In this document: positions 45,847-55,323 of the stretch, piece after piece | How the letters are laid out: each line of letters begins with the position of its first letter | Position numbering within the stretch: position 1 is the stretch's first letter | DNA from: Lachnospiraceae bacterium P6A3 | GTDB taxonomy: Bacteria; Bacillota; Clostridia; Lachnospirales; Lachnospiraceae | Direction of reading: 5' to 3' | Assembly: GCA_000702085.1 (NCBI GenBank) | Contig: KL370861.1 | Coordinates: forward strand, 622,911 to 686,910 | Length of the DNA: 64,000 bases | Notes under the pieces: model-generated | Told to the model about the DNA's origin: nothing | Databases searched by the model: none | Seen by the model: only the letters and a program-made list of their open reading frames with translations | Position numbers and translations under genes: made by a program

Positions 45847-47046
45847 TTGAAAACCTCACAGGTAAAAACAGGAAGTAAGATCCCCGGGATCATCTTCACG
45901 ATAATATATGCAATGCTTCTTACGGGAGTAGGCTATGTCGGAGGTAAGGATACCGCCGAGCTGATCCAGTACGGCGTATTCAGTCTTATTCTCGGCGGAC
46001 TTGTTTCTCTTTGTATCAGGAAGTACTTCCCAATATCTGCAACCGATCCCGGTATATCGGAAAAAGGCGAATCCAGGTTCTGGATAATAGTATATATTTT
46101 TATGCTGTTGTCCGTTCTCTTTTCATATTTCCCGAATACGATGTGGGTTTTTGTTCCCGTTTTTGTTATCTTATCGCTTTTTTCATCACCTTTAGTAGGT
46201 ATTACAATCGCATCCGTACTTTTAGCCGGAACAGCGATGATATCGGGCTGCGGCGCACTCGTATTTTTCCTGTATTTTGTAAGCGGTGTATTCTCCGTAA
46301 TGGTGTATCTTCCTCTTACCGAAGAGATGAAATTTGCAGTGCCGGCGTTGCTGTCGTCAATATGTCTGCTTGTATGTGAGATGTGCGGAATTATCCTGAC
46401 GATAAATTCCGCGTTTGATATTCAGCTTCTCATTCTTCCCTGTGCAAACTGTTTTATCGGAATGATCGTAATATATTCCGCTTTCAGAGGTTATTCATCC
46501 CTCATCATGTTCAAATATTACGATCTTTACCAGACACTGTGCGATACGGAGAATGAAAAACTGCTTGAGCTGAAAAGCGATTCCCCGAAAGAATACATGC
46601 TCAGTATTCATACCGCATATTTCTGTGACAGAGTTTCTACTTCACTGGGACTTGATGCCGACATTGTAAAATGTGCCGGATACTATCATGAACTGACTCC
46701 GGGAAATATTGAAGATCGCGAAGATTTTTATGATGAGATGGGATTTACCGAGGGTCTTAAATGTATTCTCGATGAATATAAGGATTATATTTCAAATCCC
46801 GGTATATCACTTATCAGAAAAGAAGCTGCTGTATTAGTCTGTTCCAGAACCGTTGTCATGACAGTTATGGCTCTTTTCGAAAAGGATAAGAATGCGGACA
46901 TTGATACGGTCAAGCTTATTGATGCGGTATTTGACAGGTTTATTTCCCGCGGAACTTTCAGCGATTGCGAGATTACTTTTTCCGATATCTCCAAGATGAA
47001 GAAAATATTCAAGGAAGAGAAATTATATTACGATTTCCTGAAATAA
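45847..47046 (+). CDS. Degenerate PgpH-like membrane HD-domain protein
   Basis: The slot between phoH and ybeY is normally held by pgpH (yqfF), the membrane c-di-AMP phosphodiesterase. This 399-residue product has about eight membrane helices (about 12-215) and a C-terminal domain that keeps only traces of the HD fold: H255 in SIHTAYFCDRVSTSLG and YYHEL, where the metal-binding HD is H281-E282. The later His/Asp ligands and the large extracytoplasmic 7TMR-HDED domain are missing. It is probably not a phosphodiesterase. Start is TTG at 45847, behind AAAGGGGC; no closer ATG fits. Confidence 0.65.
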   Translation: MKTSQVKTGSKIPGIIFTIIYAMLLTGVGYVGGKDTAELIQYGVFSLILGGLVSLCIRKYFPISATDPGISEKGESRFWIIVYIFMLLSVLFSYFPNTMWVFVPVFVILSLFSSPLVGITIASVLLAGTAMISGCGALVFFLYFVSGVFSVMVYLPLTEEMKFAVPALLSSICLLVCEMCGIILTINSAFDIQLLILPCANCFIGMIVIYSAFRGYSSLIMFKYYDLYQTLCDTENEKLLELKSDSPKEYMLSIHTAYFCDRVSTSLGLDADIVKCAGYYHELTPGNIEDREDFYDEMGFTEGLKCILDEYKDYISNPGISLIRKEAAVLVCSRTVVMTVMALFEKDKNADIDTVKLIDAVFDRFISRGTFSDCEITFSDISKMKKIFKEEKLYYDFLK

Positions 47047-47050
47047 TACT

Positions 47051-47557
47051 ATGAATATATACATTGAAAAAGAAACCGATACGGATTTTGCATTTGACGA
47101 AAACGTTCTCATCAAAAATGTTGCAGAGCGTGCATTTTCGTCGGAAGGGGCTCCGGTAGACAACGCCTGCGTTAACGTGCTGATTACTGATGACGAAGGC
47201 ATAAGAGAGCTTAACAAAGAATACAGAGGCATAGATTCACCTACCGATGTTCTTTCTTTTCCAAATCTTGATTTTGATAAGCCTTCTGTTTTTGATATTC
47301 CCGAAGGCAGGAAGGCTGATTATACCGATCCCGAAACAGGAGAGATCATCCTTGGGGATATCATCCTCAATGTGGACAGAATCTTTTCACAGGCGGAAAG
47401 CTACGGACACAGTATCAAACGCGAAACCGCCTTTCTGGTTGCTCACAGCTGCCTTCATCTGTGCGGATATGATCATATGACCAAGCTCGAAGAGGAAGAG
47501 ATGATCTCCAAACAGGAAGCAATTCTTAATTCACTTGGCATTACGAGAGGTGACTGA
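47051..47557 (+). CDS. ybeY: Endoribonuclease YbeY (rRNA maturation factor)
   Basis: Zinc-dependent RNase involved in 16S rRNA 3'-end maturation and ribosome quality control. The 168-residue protein has the metal motif HxxxHxxxxxH in AHSCLHLCGYDHM, with EYRGIDSPTDVLSFP upstream. Genes phoH-(pgpH)-ybeY are in the standard Firmicutes order. Its TGA overlaps the ATG of the next gene. Confidence 0.95.
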   Translation: MNIYIEKETDTDFAFDENVLIKNVAERAFSSEGAPVDNACVNVLITDDEGIRELNKEYRGIDSPTDVLSFPNLDFDKPSVFDIPEGRKADYTDPETGEIILGDIILNVDRIFSQAESYGHSIKRETAFLVAHSCLHLCGYDHMTKLEEEEMISKQEAILNSLGITRGD

Positions 47558-49131
47558 TGAAAAATTACGTTTATAAGAAAAAGACAGGATATATCTGCCT
47601 TCTTATTTCCATAATGTCTTTGTTTCTGTACAGGATGTATCTTTCCGAGACGGGAATGGGATATGCGGCACTTACTTACCTTATCTGCATGATCATTTGG
47701 ATGATCTTCGGACAGGGTTTTTCCGATGTTACGGCCAGAATGGTAAGAGTAAGACTTTCAAAAGGTCAGAAGAGAAGTGCTTTGGACGTTCTTTCGATTT
47801 CTTTTGCATGTCACCTGCTTGCGGGACTTATCGGAACCGCTTTGTGCGGAGCTTTGAACTTCTGGCTGATGTCTGATGTGCTTAATCTTCCCAAAGGGAG
47901 ATTTTTGGGATTATACCTTTGTGTATTTTTCTTTTTCCGTATGATGAACGAATATCTTACGGGATATGCTTCGGTTTCATCCGGAGACAGGGCTATTTGC
48001 ATAGCAATGGTTTCCAGACAGCTTTTCAGGATAGTGTTCGGTTTCCTGTTTATGAAGATGATGTACGACAAGGGTGTTATCACATCTTCACTTCTTATGG
48101 ACGATGACATTAAATATATCTATGCCGGATCCGGTCTTTTCATCGGTTTCTGCATAGCCGAAGCATTTGTTTTTGTTTTCATGTTTATCGTGCGCCTCGG
48201 TCTCAGAATCAAGAGCAATGATGAAAGAGACGGTTTCGGCGGAAGAGATAATCTCGGAGTGGTTATATTAAATCTGCTCAAGAGAAGACTGGGAGATGCT
48301 TCTCTGGGGCTTTCGTTTTGCCTGCTTCTTCTTATCTGGGCCATGCAGTCCGCGGATGTAAACGGCGTCGGATTATCCGTTTATATGCTTCTTTCACCTT
48401 TTGCATTTTCTCTTGTCTTTTCTCTTTTTGCGGGAGCGCTTTCCGGTGCAAACTGGATGCAAAGTGTTCGTAAGAGCGAAAAAGGCAATGCAAGGGCATA
48501 TTTTGATTTCGGAATGCATATAGTATGTATAGTTTCCGTATTCATAACCGCATTTTTTGCCTCTGTTTCAAAACCTGTCTCTAAGATTCTCATCGTGGGA
48601 TCCGAGATGAATCTTGTAACGGAGTTTATTCTTATTATTGCAGCTTCGATATTGTTATCCATGGCTATGTTCTGCGATTCTCTTTGCGGCGGAAGAGATG
48701 ACCGAATTCCCAGGATCATAGCTCATGTAGCTTCTGCCGTTGCGGGAATACTTGCCGTAAAGCTGTCAACAGGTAACGGTCATAATATGTATAAGGGTCT
48801 TATGATCTCCGTACTTGTATATTCCCTTGTTGAATTAATTGTCTGGTGCGTAATAACCTATGTGCGTATGAGCATGGTATTTGATCCCCTCAGGAATATT
48901 CTGATTCCCATTGTAGCAGGAGCTGTATGTGCCATATTCCTTGTCATCATTACCAATGCAGCGGCAGCACATCTCGGTAATCTGTTTACCGTAATCATAT
49001 GTATTCCCATCGGTCTGATAATATATCATTCCGTCCTTTTGCTTCTCAGAAATTATTCCGATGCAGAGCTTAAACTAATGCCTTTGGGCGGTGTGCTCTA
49101 CAGTCTCGGTCAGATATTGAAGGTAATCTGA
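47557..49131 (+). CDS. Polytopic membrane protein, flippase-like (MOP superfamily candidate)
   Basis: The 524-residue product has about 14 hydrophobic helices spread over its length, little soluble sequence and no signature motif. Size, topology and the C-terminal LLRNYSDAELKLMPLG resemble SpoVB/MurJ/Wzx lipid-linked-oligosaccharide flippases, in which a similar cytoplasmic tail occurs. I could not confirm the family from sequence alone. It is coupled to ybeY by a 1-nt overlap and followed 3 nt later by an FAD protein. Confidence 0.6.
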   Translation: MKNYVYKKKTGYICLLISIMSLFLYRMYLSETGMGYAALTYLICMIIWMIFGQGFSDVTARMVRVRLSKGQKRSALDVLSISFACHLLAGLIGTALCGALNFWLMSDVLNLPKGRFLGLYLCVFFFFRMMNEYLTGYASVSSGDRAICIAMVSRQLFRIVFGFLFMKMMYDKGVITSSLLMDDDIKYIYAGSGLFIGFCIAEAFVFVFMFIVRLGLRIKSNDERDGFGGRDNLGVVILNLLKRRLGDASLGLSFCLLLLIWAMQSADVNGVGLSVYMLLSPFAFSLVFSLFAGALSGANWMQSVRKSEKGNARAYFDFGMHIVCIVSVFITAFFASVSKPVSKILIVGSEMNLVTEFILIIAASILLSMAMFCDSLCGGRDDRIPRIIAHVASAVAGILAVKLSTGNGHNMYKGLMISVLVYSLVELIVWCVITYVRMSMVFDPLRNILIPIVAGAVCAIFLVIITNAAAAHLGNLFTVIICIPIGLIIYHSVLLLLRNYSDAELKLMPLGGVLYSLGQILKVI

Positions 49132-49134
49132 TAC

Positions 49135-50754
49135 ATGATTCGCATTGATCAGGTAAAAATTAAAGTTACGGATAAACAGCCCGATATACATCGGGCTGTT
49201 ATTTCAAAACTCAAAATTTCCGAAAAGGATTTAAAGAATTCCGGAATTATCAGAAGATCACTTGATGCCAGAAAAAAGCCGGAGTTATATTACGTATTCA
49301 GCATATGGGCAGAATGCGTAAATGAAGATAAGATCCTGAAAAGATTTTCCAAGGATGCAAATGTTTCTCTGTACGTTCACACCGAATATAAACTCCCCGG
49401 ATGCGGAAGTGAAAAATTATCTTTCAGACCCGTTGTTGTCGGAATGGGACCTGCGGGTCTTTTCTGTGCATATGAACTTGCACGCAGCGGTTTTAAACCT
49501 CTTGTGATAGAACGGGGAAGATGCGTTGAAGACAGAGCGCGTGACGTTGAAAGATTCTGGGAGACCGGACGTTTAGATACCGAAAGCAATGTTCAGTTCG
49601 GTGAAGGCGGTGCGGGAACTTTCTCGGACGGAAAGCTTTCCACATCAATCAAAGATAAAGAAGGCAGAATTCGTGAAGTTCTTAAGACCTTTACGGAAAA
49701 CGGAGCACCCGAAGAGATTCTCTATGATCATATGCCTCATCTCGGAACGGATGTCCTTCCCGTCATAGTAAAGAACATCCGTGAGAAGATAATTAACCTG
49801 GGCGGAGAAGTAAGATTTGAAACCTGTCTGACAGACATTATCTGTGAAGACGGGAAAATCACCGGTGTTAAGGTAAAGTGTCCGGACGGTGATGAAGAGA
49901 CAATTAAAACAGGTATTCTTGTTCTTGCTATCGGTCATTCTGCACGTGATACCTATAAGACATTATATGACAGCGGTCTTAAGATGGAGCAGAAGCCCTT
50001 TGCCGCCGGATTCAGGGTTCAGCATCCGCAGACCGTTATTAACGAGAATCAGTATGGCGATGATAAATACGCGGAGATTCTTGGAGCATCGCCGTATAAG
50101 CTTACCGCCAATTTCGGAGACAGAGGTGTGTTTTCTTTTTGTATGTGTCCCGGCGGATATGTGGTTAATTCTTCATCCGAAAAAGGAGAGACCGTTGTTA
50201 ACGGAATGAGCTACAGCGGAAGAAATTCCACAAATGCCAATTCCGCAATTGTTGTAAGCATTCCCGTTACCGATTACCCATCCGATCATCCGCTTGCCGG
50301 TATTGAATATCAGAGGAATCTGGAACGCAGGGCATATGAAGCCGGAAATGGTAAGATTCCCGCACAGAGATACGGTGATTTTGTAATAGAAGTAACCGGC
50401 AGAAAAGATATTTGTGATAATCCTTCTTTTGTAGAACCTGTATTTAAAGGCGAGTACGAGTGGACGGATCTTTCCGGAATATTCGGTGAAGATATAAATA
50501 AATTATTTGTTGACGGTATGACAAAGTTTGGAAGAACCATCAGGGATTTTGATGATCCGGGTGTGATAATGGCAGGAGTAGAATCCAGGACAAGCTCACC
50601 TGTCAGAATACCCAGAAACGATCAGCTGGAATCTTCCGTAAAAGGCATAATACCTCTCGGTGAAGGTGCGGGATACGCGGGAGGAATAACCTCGGCTGCA
50701 ATAGACGGAATACGCGGAGCGGAAGTGATCATTCGCAAATATATGGCATGTTAA
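49135..50754 (+). CDS. FAD-dependent oxidoreductase (COG2509-type)
   Basis: The 539-residue flavoprotein has a small N-terminal domain (about 1-95) and an FAD-binding Rossmann motif VVGMGPAGLFCAYELARSG, then RFWETGRLDTESNVQFGEGG and TFSDGKLST, a pattern typical of widespread but uncharacterised NAD(FAD)-utilising dehydrogenases. The C-terminal GEGAGYAGGITSAAIDG completes the FAD site. Substrate unknown. Confidence 0.85.
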   Translation: MIRIDQVKIKVTDKQPDIHRAVISKLKISEKDLKNSGIIRRSLDARKKPELYYVFSIWAECVNEDKILKRFSKDANVSLYVHTEYKLPGCGSEKLSFRPVVVGMGPAGLFCAYELARSGFKPLVIERGRCVEDRARDVERFWETGRLDTESNVQFGEGGAGTFSDGKLSTSIKDKEGRIREVLKTFTENGAPEEILYDHMPHLGTDVLPVIVKNIREKIINLGGEVRFETCLTDIICEDGKITGVKVKCPDGDEETIKTGILVLAIGHSARDTYKTLYDSGLKMEQKPFAAGFRVQHPQTVINENQYGDDKYAEILGASPYKLTANFGDRGVFSFCMCPGGYVVNSSSEKGETVVNGMSYSGRNSTNANSAIVVSIPVTDYPSDHPLAGIEYQRNLERRAYEAGNGKIPAQRYGDFVIEVTGRKDICDNPSFVEPVFKGEYEWTDLSGIFGEDINKLFVDGMTKFGRTIRDFDDPGVIMAGVESRTSSPVRIPRNDQLESSVKGIIPLGEGAGYAGGITSAAIDGIRGAEVIIRKYMAC

Positions 50755-50778
50755 GCAGTTTTTTTAAGGAGATGTTCT

Positions 50779-52374
50779 ATGGCTCGAAATGCAAAGATTA
50801 CCGTTCATCCTTCATATGAGATCGGTGAAATATCGGAAAGGCTTTTTTCCGCCTTTCTTGAACCGATAGGTACGATCGTTAACGGTACAATGTTTAATCC
50901 CAAGCATCCCACTGCGGATGAGCAGGGGTTCAGAACCGATTTTATAGACGGACTTAAAGCTTCCGGACTTCCTGCGGTAAGAATGCCCGGAGGTAATTTT
51001 GTTTCCGCATGGCAGTGGAAGGACTCCATAGGTCCCAAATCCGAGAGAAAGGTTCATCTCGATCCCGCATGGCATCAATACATAACCAATGAAGTGGGAC
51101 ATGACGAATATCTGCAGTGGGCGGAGAAGGTCGGGACGGAGCCCCTTTACACGGTAAATATGGGAACCGGTACAATTCAGGATGCCATGGATCTTGTAGA
51201 ATATACCAATCACTCCGGTGGTTCATACTGGTCGGATCTTCGCAGGAAGAACGGACATGAGAATCCCTATAACGTTAAGATGTGGTATCTGGGCAATGAG
51301 ATGGACGGCCCCTGGCAGCTCGGTGCATGGGATAAGAATCCCGAAGGGTACGGTCATAAGGTCCTTGAGACTTCCAAAGCAATCAAATGGATTGATGAGA
51401 CCATAGAAACCGCCGTATGCGGTTCCTCCGCGCCTTTCATGGAGACGTTTCCCGCATGGGACGAAGCGGTTTTGGATAAATGCTATGATGTTGTGGATTA
51501 CGTATCCGTACATCATTATCATTCGGCACCTCCCGGAGACATTAAGGCCCTTCTCGGAGGCTCCATCTATTATGAGGACTATATAGATACTTTATCTTCT
51601 ATGATCGATTACGTTGCTTCCAAGCACAGATCTCCCAAGAAGGTAATGATTTCTTTTGATGAATACGGATGCATGGTAAGACCTCTTGAGGCACTTCATC
51701 CCGGATACGGCCGCTATAACATGGCCCGTAATCATTATAAATTCGATCCTAACCGCGGATATGTTCTCCATGATCCTGATAATATGCCCGAGAGAGTATT
51801 CCCGGGAGGAGATATGATCCATGCTCTCAGCAGTGCGTCGGTTCAGCTAGCTCTTCTTCGTCATGCGGACAGAGTTAAGATCGGTTGTATGACGGGCGGA
51901 CTTGCGGCCCTGGCTGCTTCAAACCATTATCATATATGGAAGAGTGCATCTCATTATTCATATACTCAGCTCATTGAACATGCCAAGGGAACTTCCATGG
52001 ACGTTAAGGTGGAGTGCGAGACCTATGACATGCCCGGGTATGCCATCGAGGATACTTCCCAGTACACCGGAAAAGAAGGCGTAAACTATATCGACGCCGC
52101 ATGTGCGTGGGATAAAGCGGGTAAGAAGCTTACCATATTTGCAATAAACAGAAACGAATCAGCCGATTATCCTCTCACAATAGATATCAAGGGATTTGAA
52201 GGCTACAAAGTATCTCAGGTAACTTCAATGACAGCTGAAAATCTTGAGGTAAAGAACTCATTTGGAAACGAGTTCATAAAGCCCGAAGAAGCAGGAGACC
52301 ATACCCTTGAAAACGGCGAATTCAAGGCTCGAATAAAGCCTCTTTCCTGGAACGTATACGTCTTCGAAGGTTAA
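50779..52374 (+). CDS. Alpha-L-arabinofuranosidase, GH51
   Basis: Retaining glycoside hydrolase releasing arabinofuranose from arabinan or arabinoxylan oligosaccharides. The 531-residue protein has MPGGNFVSAWQWKDSIGP, the acid/base E174 in LGNEMDGPWQLG and the likely nucleophile E295 in SFDEYGCM, followed by the C-terminal beta domain. There is no signal peptide, so it acts in the cytoplasm on imported oligosaccharides. AAGGAG precedes the ATG; a strong terminator follows. No transporter or other arabinose gene is nearby. Confidence 0.92.
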   Translation: MARNAKITVHPSYEIGEISERLFSAFLEPIGTIVNGTMFNPKHPTADEQGFRTDFIDGLKASGLPAVRMPGGNFVSAWQWKDSIGPKSERKVHLDPAWHQYITNEVGHDEYLQWAEKVGTEPLYTVNMGTGTIQDAMDLVEYTNHSGGSYWSDLRRKNGHENPYNVKMWYLGNEMDGPWQLGAWDKNPEGYGHKVLETSKAIKWIDETIETAVCGSSAPFMETFPAWDEAVLDKCYDVVDYVSVHHYHSAPPGDIKALLGGSIYYEDYIDTLSSMIDYVASKHRSPKKVMISFDEYGCMVRPLEALHPGYGRYNMARNHYKFDPNRGYVLHDPDNMPERVFPGGDMIHALSSASVQLALLRHADRVKIGCMTGGLAALAASNHYHIWKSASHYSYTQLIEHAKGTSMDVKVECETYDMPGYAIEDTSQYTGKEGVNYIDAACAWDKAGKKLTIFAINRNESADYPLTIDIKGFEGYKVSQVTSMTAENLEVKNSFGNEFIKPEEAGDHTLENGEFKARIKPLSWNVYVFEG

Positions 52375-52380
52375 TACATT

Positions 52381-52416
52381 ACGCAGGTATCAATCACATG
52401 ATACCTGCGTTTTTTT
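52381..52416 (+). terminator. Terminator after the GH51 gene
   Basis: A 12-bp perfect stem, ACGCAGGTATCA (52381-52392) with TGATACCTGCGT (52399-52410), loop ATCACA, followed by six T. It closes the long gene series that started near 28727. Confidence 0.95.
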
Positions 52417-52432
52417 GTGATTTCCTTATATT

Positions 52433-52491
52433 TTGCAAAATGCATAAATTATAGTAGAATATTTGACAGTTTCGGCACTTGGATTTATAGT
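52433..52491 (+). promoter_or_regulatory. Promoter region of proB, probably two promoters
   Basis: TTGACA (52463-52468), 17 nt, TATAGT (52486-52491) is a strong sigma-A promoter. A second candidate lies just upstream: TTGCAA (52433-52438), 16 nt, TAGAAT (52455-52460). Both precede proB, whose ribosome binding site is GAGG at 52527-52530. Confidence 0.75.
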
Positions 52492-52538
52492 AAAACAGTA
52501 TGTTTAAGGCGATTTTAAGGCATTTTGAGGCTGAGTAA

Positions 52539-53408
52539 ATGAGCAATTTTAGAGAGAATTTTAAAAATAAAAAAAGGATCGTTGTCAAGATCGGTTCTTC
52601 GTCCATAAATCACCCCGAAAGCGGCGGAATGGATTTTTCCAGGATCGAGCTTCTGGTAAGACAGCTCTGTGATATACATAATTCCGGTAAGGATGTGGTT
52701 CTGGTTTCATCCGGAGCCATAGCCGCAGGCAAGTATGCCATAGGCTACGGAATGGACAGATCCATCAACCGTCATGAACTTACCCTTCCTCAGAAGCAGG
52801 CATGTGCTGCAATCGGACAGGGCAGGCTCATGAATATCTATGAGAAGTTTTTTACGGAATATAATTCTCTTCCCGCTCAGGTCCTTATGACCAAGGATAC
52901 AGTATTAAACGATACCAACAGGACAAATGCCACCAATACATTCAAGGCTCTTCTTGATATGGGTGTTATCCCTATTGTTAATGAAAACGACACCATAGCA
53001 ACTCACGAGATTGAGATAGGTGACAACGATACACTTTCCGCTATGGTTGCTTCCATGGTAGGAGCGGATCTTCTGATACTTCTTTCGGATATTGAAGGCC
53101 TTTATACCGATGATCCCAATAAGAATCCCGATGCAAAATTCATTGCAGAGGTTCCCGAGATTACCGATGAGTACCTTGAGATGGGGAAAGGCTCTACCGG
53201 AACCGGAATGGGAACCGGCGGAATGAGCACCAAACTTAATGCGGCAAGGATTGCCACAAAGTCCGGAGCGGATATGGTCATATGCTCCAGCAAGGATCTT
53301 ACCGTTCTTTCCCGTATAATTGCCGGAGAGGAAGTCGGAACCGCTTTTGCATCCGCTAAAGACGAATCCTTTGAACTTCCCGTATTTGTAAGGGATATAC
53401 TTAAATAA
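52539..53408 (+). CDS. proB: Glutamate 5-kinase, short form without PUA domain
   Basis: First step of proline synthesis from glutamate. The 289-residue kinase has VVKIGSSSI at the N-terminus, VSSGAIAAGK, NENDTIATHEIEIGDNDTLSA and the GTGGMSTKLNAARIA loop. It ends soon after the amino-acid kinase domain, so the RNA-binding-like PUA domain of the longer forms (about 370 residues) is absent. proA follows after one intervening gene. Confidence 0.95.
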   Translation: MSNFRENFKNKKRIVVKIGSSSINHPESGGMDFSRIELLVRQLCDIHNSGKDVVLVSSGAIAAGKYAIGYGMDRSINRHELTLPQKQACAAIGQGRLMNIYEKFFTEYNSLPAQVLMTKDTVLNDTNRTNATNTFKALLDMGVIPIVNENDTIATHEIEIGDNDTLSAMVASMVGADLLILLSDIEGLYTDDPNKNPDAKFIAEVPEITDEYLEMGKGSTGTGMGTGGMSTKLNAARIATKSGADMVICSSKDLTVLSRIIAGEEVGTAFASAKDESFELPVFVRDILK

Positions 53409-53433
53409 TCTATTTCGAAAGGCCTTTTGGGAT

Positions 53434-54045
53434 ATGGCTGATAACAGAAAACCTGAAATAACAAAAAAACAGATAAGGGCAGAGGTTCTTGCCAAGCGTG
53501 ATGCACTCAGTGAAATACAGCGTACTGCGGCAGCCGAGAGCGTTTTTAAACAGGTCATCGCTGATCCTCTTTTTATAAAAGCAAAAAGAATTCTCGGATT
53601 CATGCCCTTCGGAAGCGAGATTGATATTAAGGCTATTCTTGAATATGCCCTCGAAAATGAAAAGGAAGTTTTTGTTCCCCGTATAACCACAAACGGATTC
53701 CATAAGGAAATGGAATTCAGGAAGGTTAAGGATGTGGATCCCGTTCATTATTCCTTCGGAAAATATAAGATCCTGGAACCTTCCGAAGAATGTGAACCAT
53801 ATGAATATAACGAAGCAGAAGCAATGATGCTTCCTGCACGCGATCTTGTACTTCTCCCCGGTGTTGCTTTCGATAAATACAACAAGAGAGTCGGATACGG
53901 CGGAGGGTACTACGACAGATTTCTGGAAGATAAGCTTACGCTTCGTATCCATTCCATAGCGGTATGCCATGCATGCCAGATCGTTGATTATGAAATACCG
54001 GAAGACGAAGGCGACGCAAGACCCTATAAGGTGATTTGCTCATAG
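53434..54045 (+). CDS. 5-formyltetrahydrofolate cyclo-ligase
   Basis: Converts 5-formyl-THF to 5,10-methenyl-THF using ATP, clearing an inhibitory folate. The 203-residue protein has the N-terminal KKQIRAEVLAKRDALS, GFMPFGSEIDI, and the diagnostic VGYGGGYYDRFL near the C-terminus. It lies between proB and proA in the same transcript, an arrangement with no obvious pathway link, though glutamate and folate metabolism meet at many points. Confidence 0.93.
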   Translation: MADNRKPEITKKQIRAEVLAKRDALSEIQRTAAAESVFKQVIADPLFIKAKRILGFMPFGSEIDIKAILEYALENEKEVFVPRITTNGFHKEMEFRKVKDVDPVHYSFGKYKILEPSEECEPYEYNEAEAMMLPARDLVLLPGVAFDKYNKRVGYGGGYYDRFLEDKLTLRIHSIAVCHACQIVDYEIPEDEGDARPYKVICS

Positions 54046-54057
54046 AAGGAGAACCGG

Positions 54058-55308
54058 ATGACAGATCTTAAAACATTAGGCGAAAATGCCGTAAAGGCTA
54101 AGTATAAAGCAGCTCTTATCTCCACCAATAAGAAAAACGAAGTTCTTGTTAAGTGCGCCAAGGCACTTCAGGACAATGCGGAAGAGATTATAGCCGCAAA
54201 TGAACTTGATCTTAAAAATGCTGTACAAAACGGAATGTCCGAAGCAATGCAGGACAGACTTCGTCTTACGGTTCAGCGTATTGATGCGATTGCGGAAGGC
54301 TTGCATCAAGTGGCGGATCTTCCGGATCCCGTTGGTGAGATCATGGAAGAGTTCGACCGTCCCAACGGAATGCATATCACCAAGGTCCGTGTACCCATGG
54401 GAGTTATCGGTATCATATACGAGTCACGTCCCAATGTTACTCCTGATGCATTCTCACTTACATTTAAGGCAGGAAGTGCCTGCATACTTAAGGGCGGCAG
54501 CGATTGTATCGAATCCAATAAGGCTATTGTTAAAGTCCTCAGAAAAGTTCTTGAAGATGAAGGCCTTGATCCCGATATACTTCAGCTCATCGAATCTACG
54601 GACAGAAGCGTTACTACCGAATTCATGAAAATGAAGGAATATATCGATGTTCTCATTCCCAGAGGCGGAGCGGGACTTATCCGTGCTGTGGTTGAGAATT
54701 CACTTATTCCCGTCATTGAAACCGGAACAGGTAACTGCCATGTTTACATCGATAAAGATGCTGATCTCGAAATGGCTGTGAACATTCTTTTCAATGCAAA
54801 GACTCAGCGTATTTCCGTATGTAATGCATGTGAAAGCCTTGTTGTGCATTCTGCGGTTAAGGACAAGGTTCTTCCTCTTATTTATGAAAAGCTTTCCGAG
54901 AAGAATGTTGAACTCAGATGTGATGAACCTTCTTACGAAGTTTTGGGTGATAAGGCAGTACACGCAACGGAAGAGGATTTCGGAAAGGAATATCTTGATT
55001 ACATTCTTTCCGTTAAGACCGTTGATTCCGTAGAGGAAGCAATCGACCATATCAATAAATACAGTACACATCATTCCGAATGTATCGTTACGGAAAACAA
55101 AGATGCGGCTGAAATGTTCCAGGAAAGAGTTGATGCCGCATGTGTATATGTAAATGTTTCAACCAGATTTACCGACGGATTCGAATTCGGATTCGGAGCA
55201 GAGATCGGTATCTCTACCCAGAAGCTTCAGGCAAGAGGCCCCATGGGACTTAAGGAAATAACATCATATAAATACAGGATCACCGGAAACGGTCAGGTCA
55301 GAGGATAG
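54058..55308 (+). CDS. proA: Gamma-glutamyl phosphate reductase
   Basis: NADPH-dependent reduction of glutamyl-5-phosphate to the semialdehyde in proline synthesis. The 416-residue protein belongs to the aldehyde dehydrogenase superfamily, with MGVIGIIYESRPNVTPDAFS, the catalytic Cys in RISVCNACESL and FEFGFGAEIGISTQKLQARGP. GGAG precedes the ATG; gltX follows after 15 nt. Confidence 0.97.
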   Translation: MTDLKTLGENAVKAKYKAALISTNKKNEVLVKCAKALQDNAEEIIAANELDLKNAVQNGMSEAMQDRLRLTVQRIDAIAEGLHQVADLPDPVGEIMEEFDRPNGMHITKVRVPMGVIGIIYESRPNVTPDAFSLTFKAGSACILKGGSDCIESNKAIVKVLRKVLEDEGLDPDILQLIESTDRSVTTEFMKMKEYIDVLIPRGGAGLIRAVVENSLIPVIETGTGNCHVYIDKDADLEMAVNILFNAKTQRISVCNACESLVVHSAVKDKVLPLIYEKLSEKNVELRCDEPSYEVLGDKAVHATEEDFGKEYLDYILSVKTVDSVEEAIDHINKYSTHHSECIVTENKDAAEMFQERVDAACVYVNVSTRFTDGFEFGFGAEIGISTQKLQARGPMGLKEITSYKYRITGNGQVRG

Positions 55309-55323
55309 TTAGGAGAATTAAAA

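Noticed and set aside
52905-53690. 261-codon minus-strand frame across proB and the folate gene
   Set aside because: Overlaps two well-supported genes and has no family pattern.
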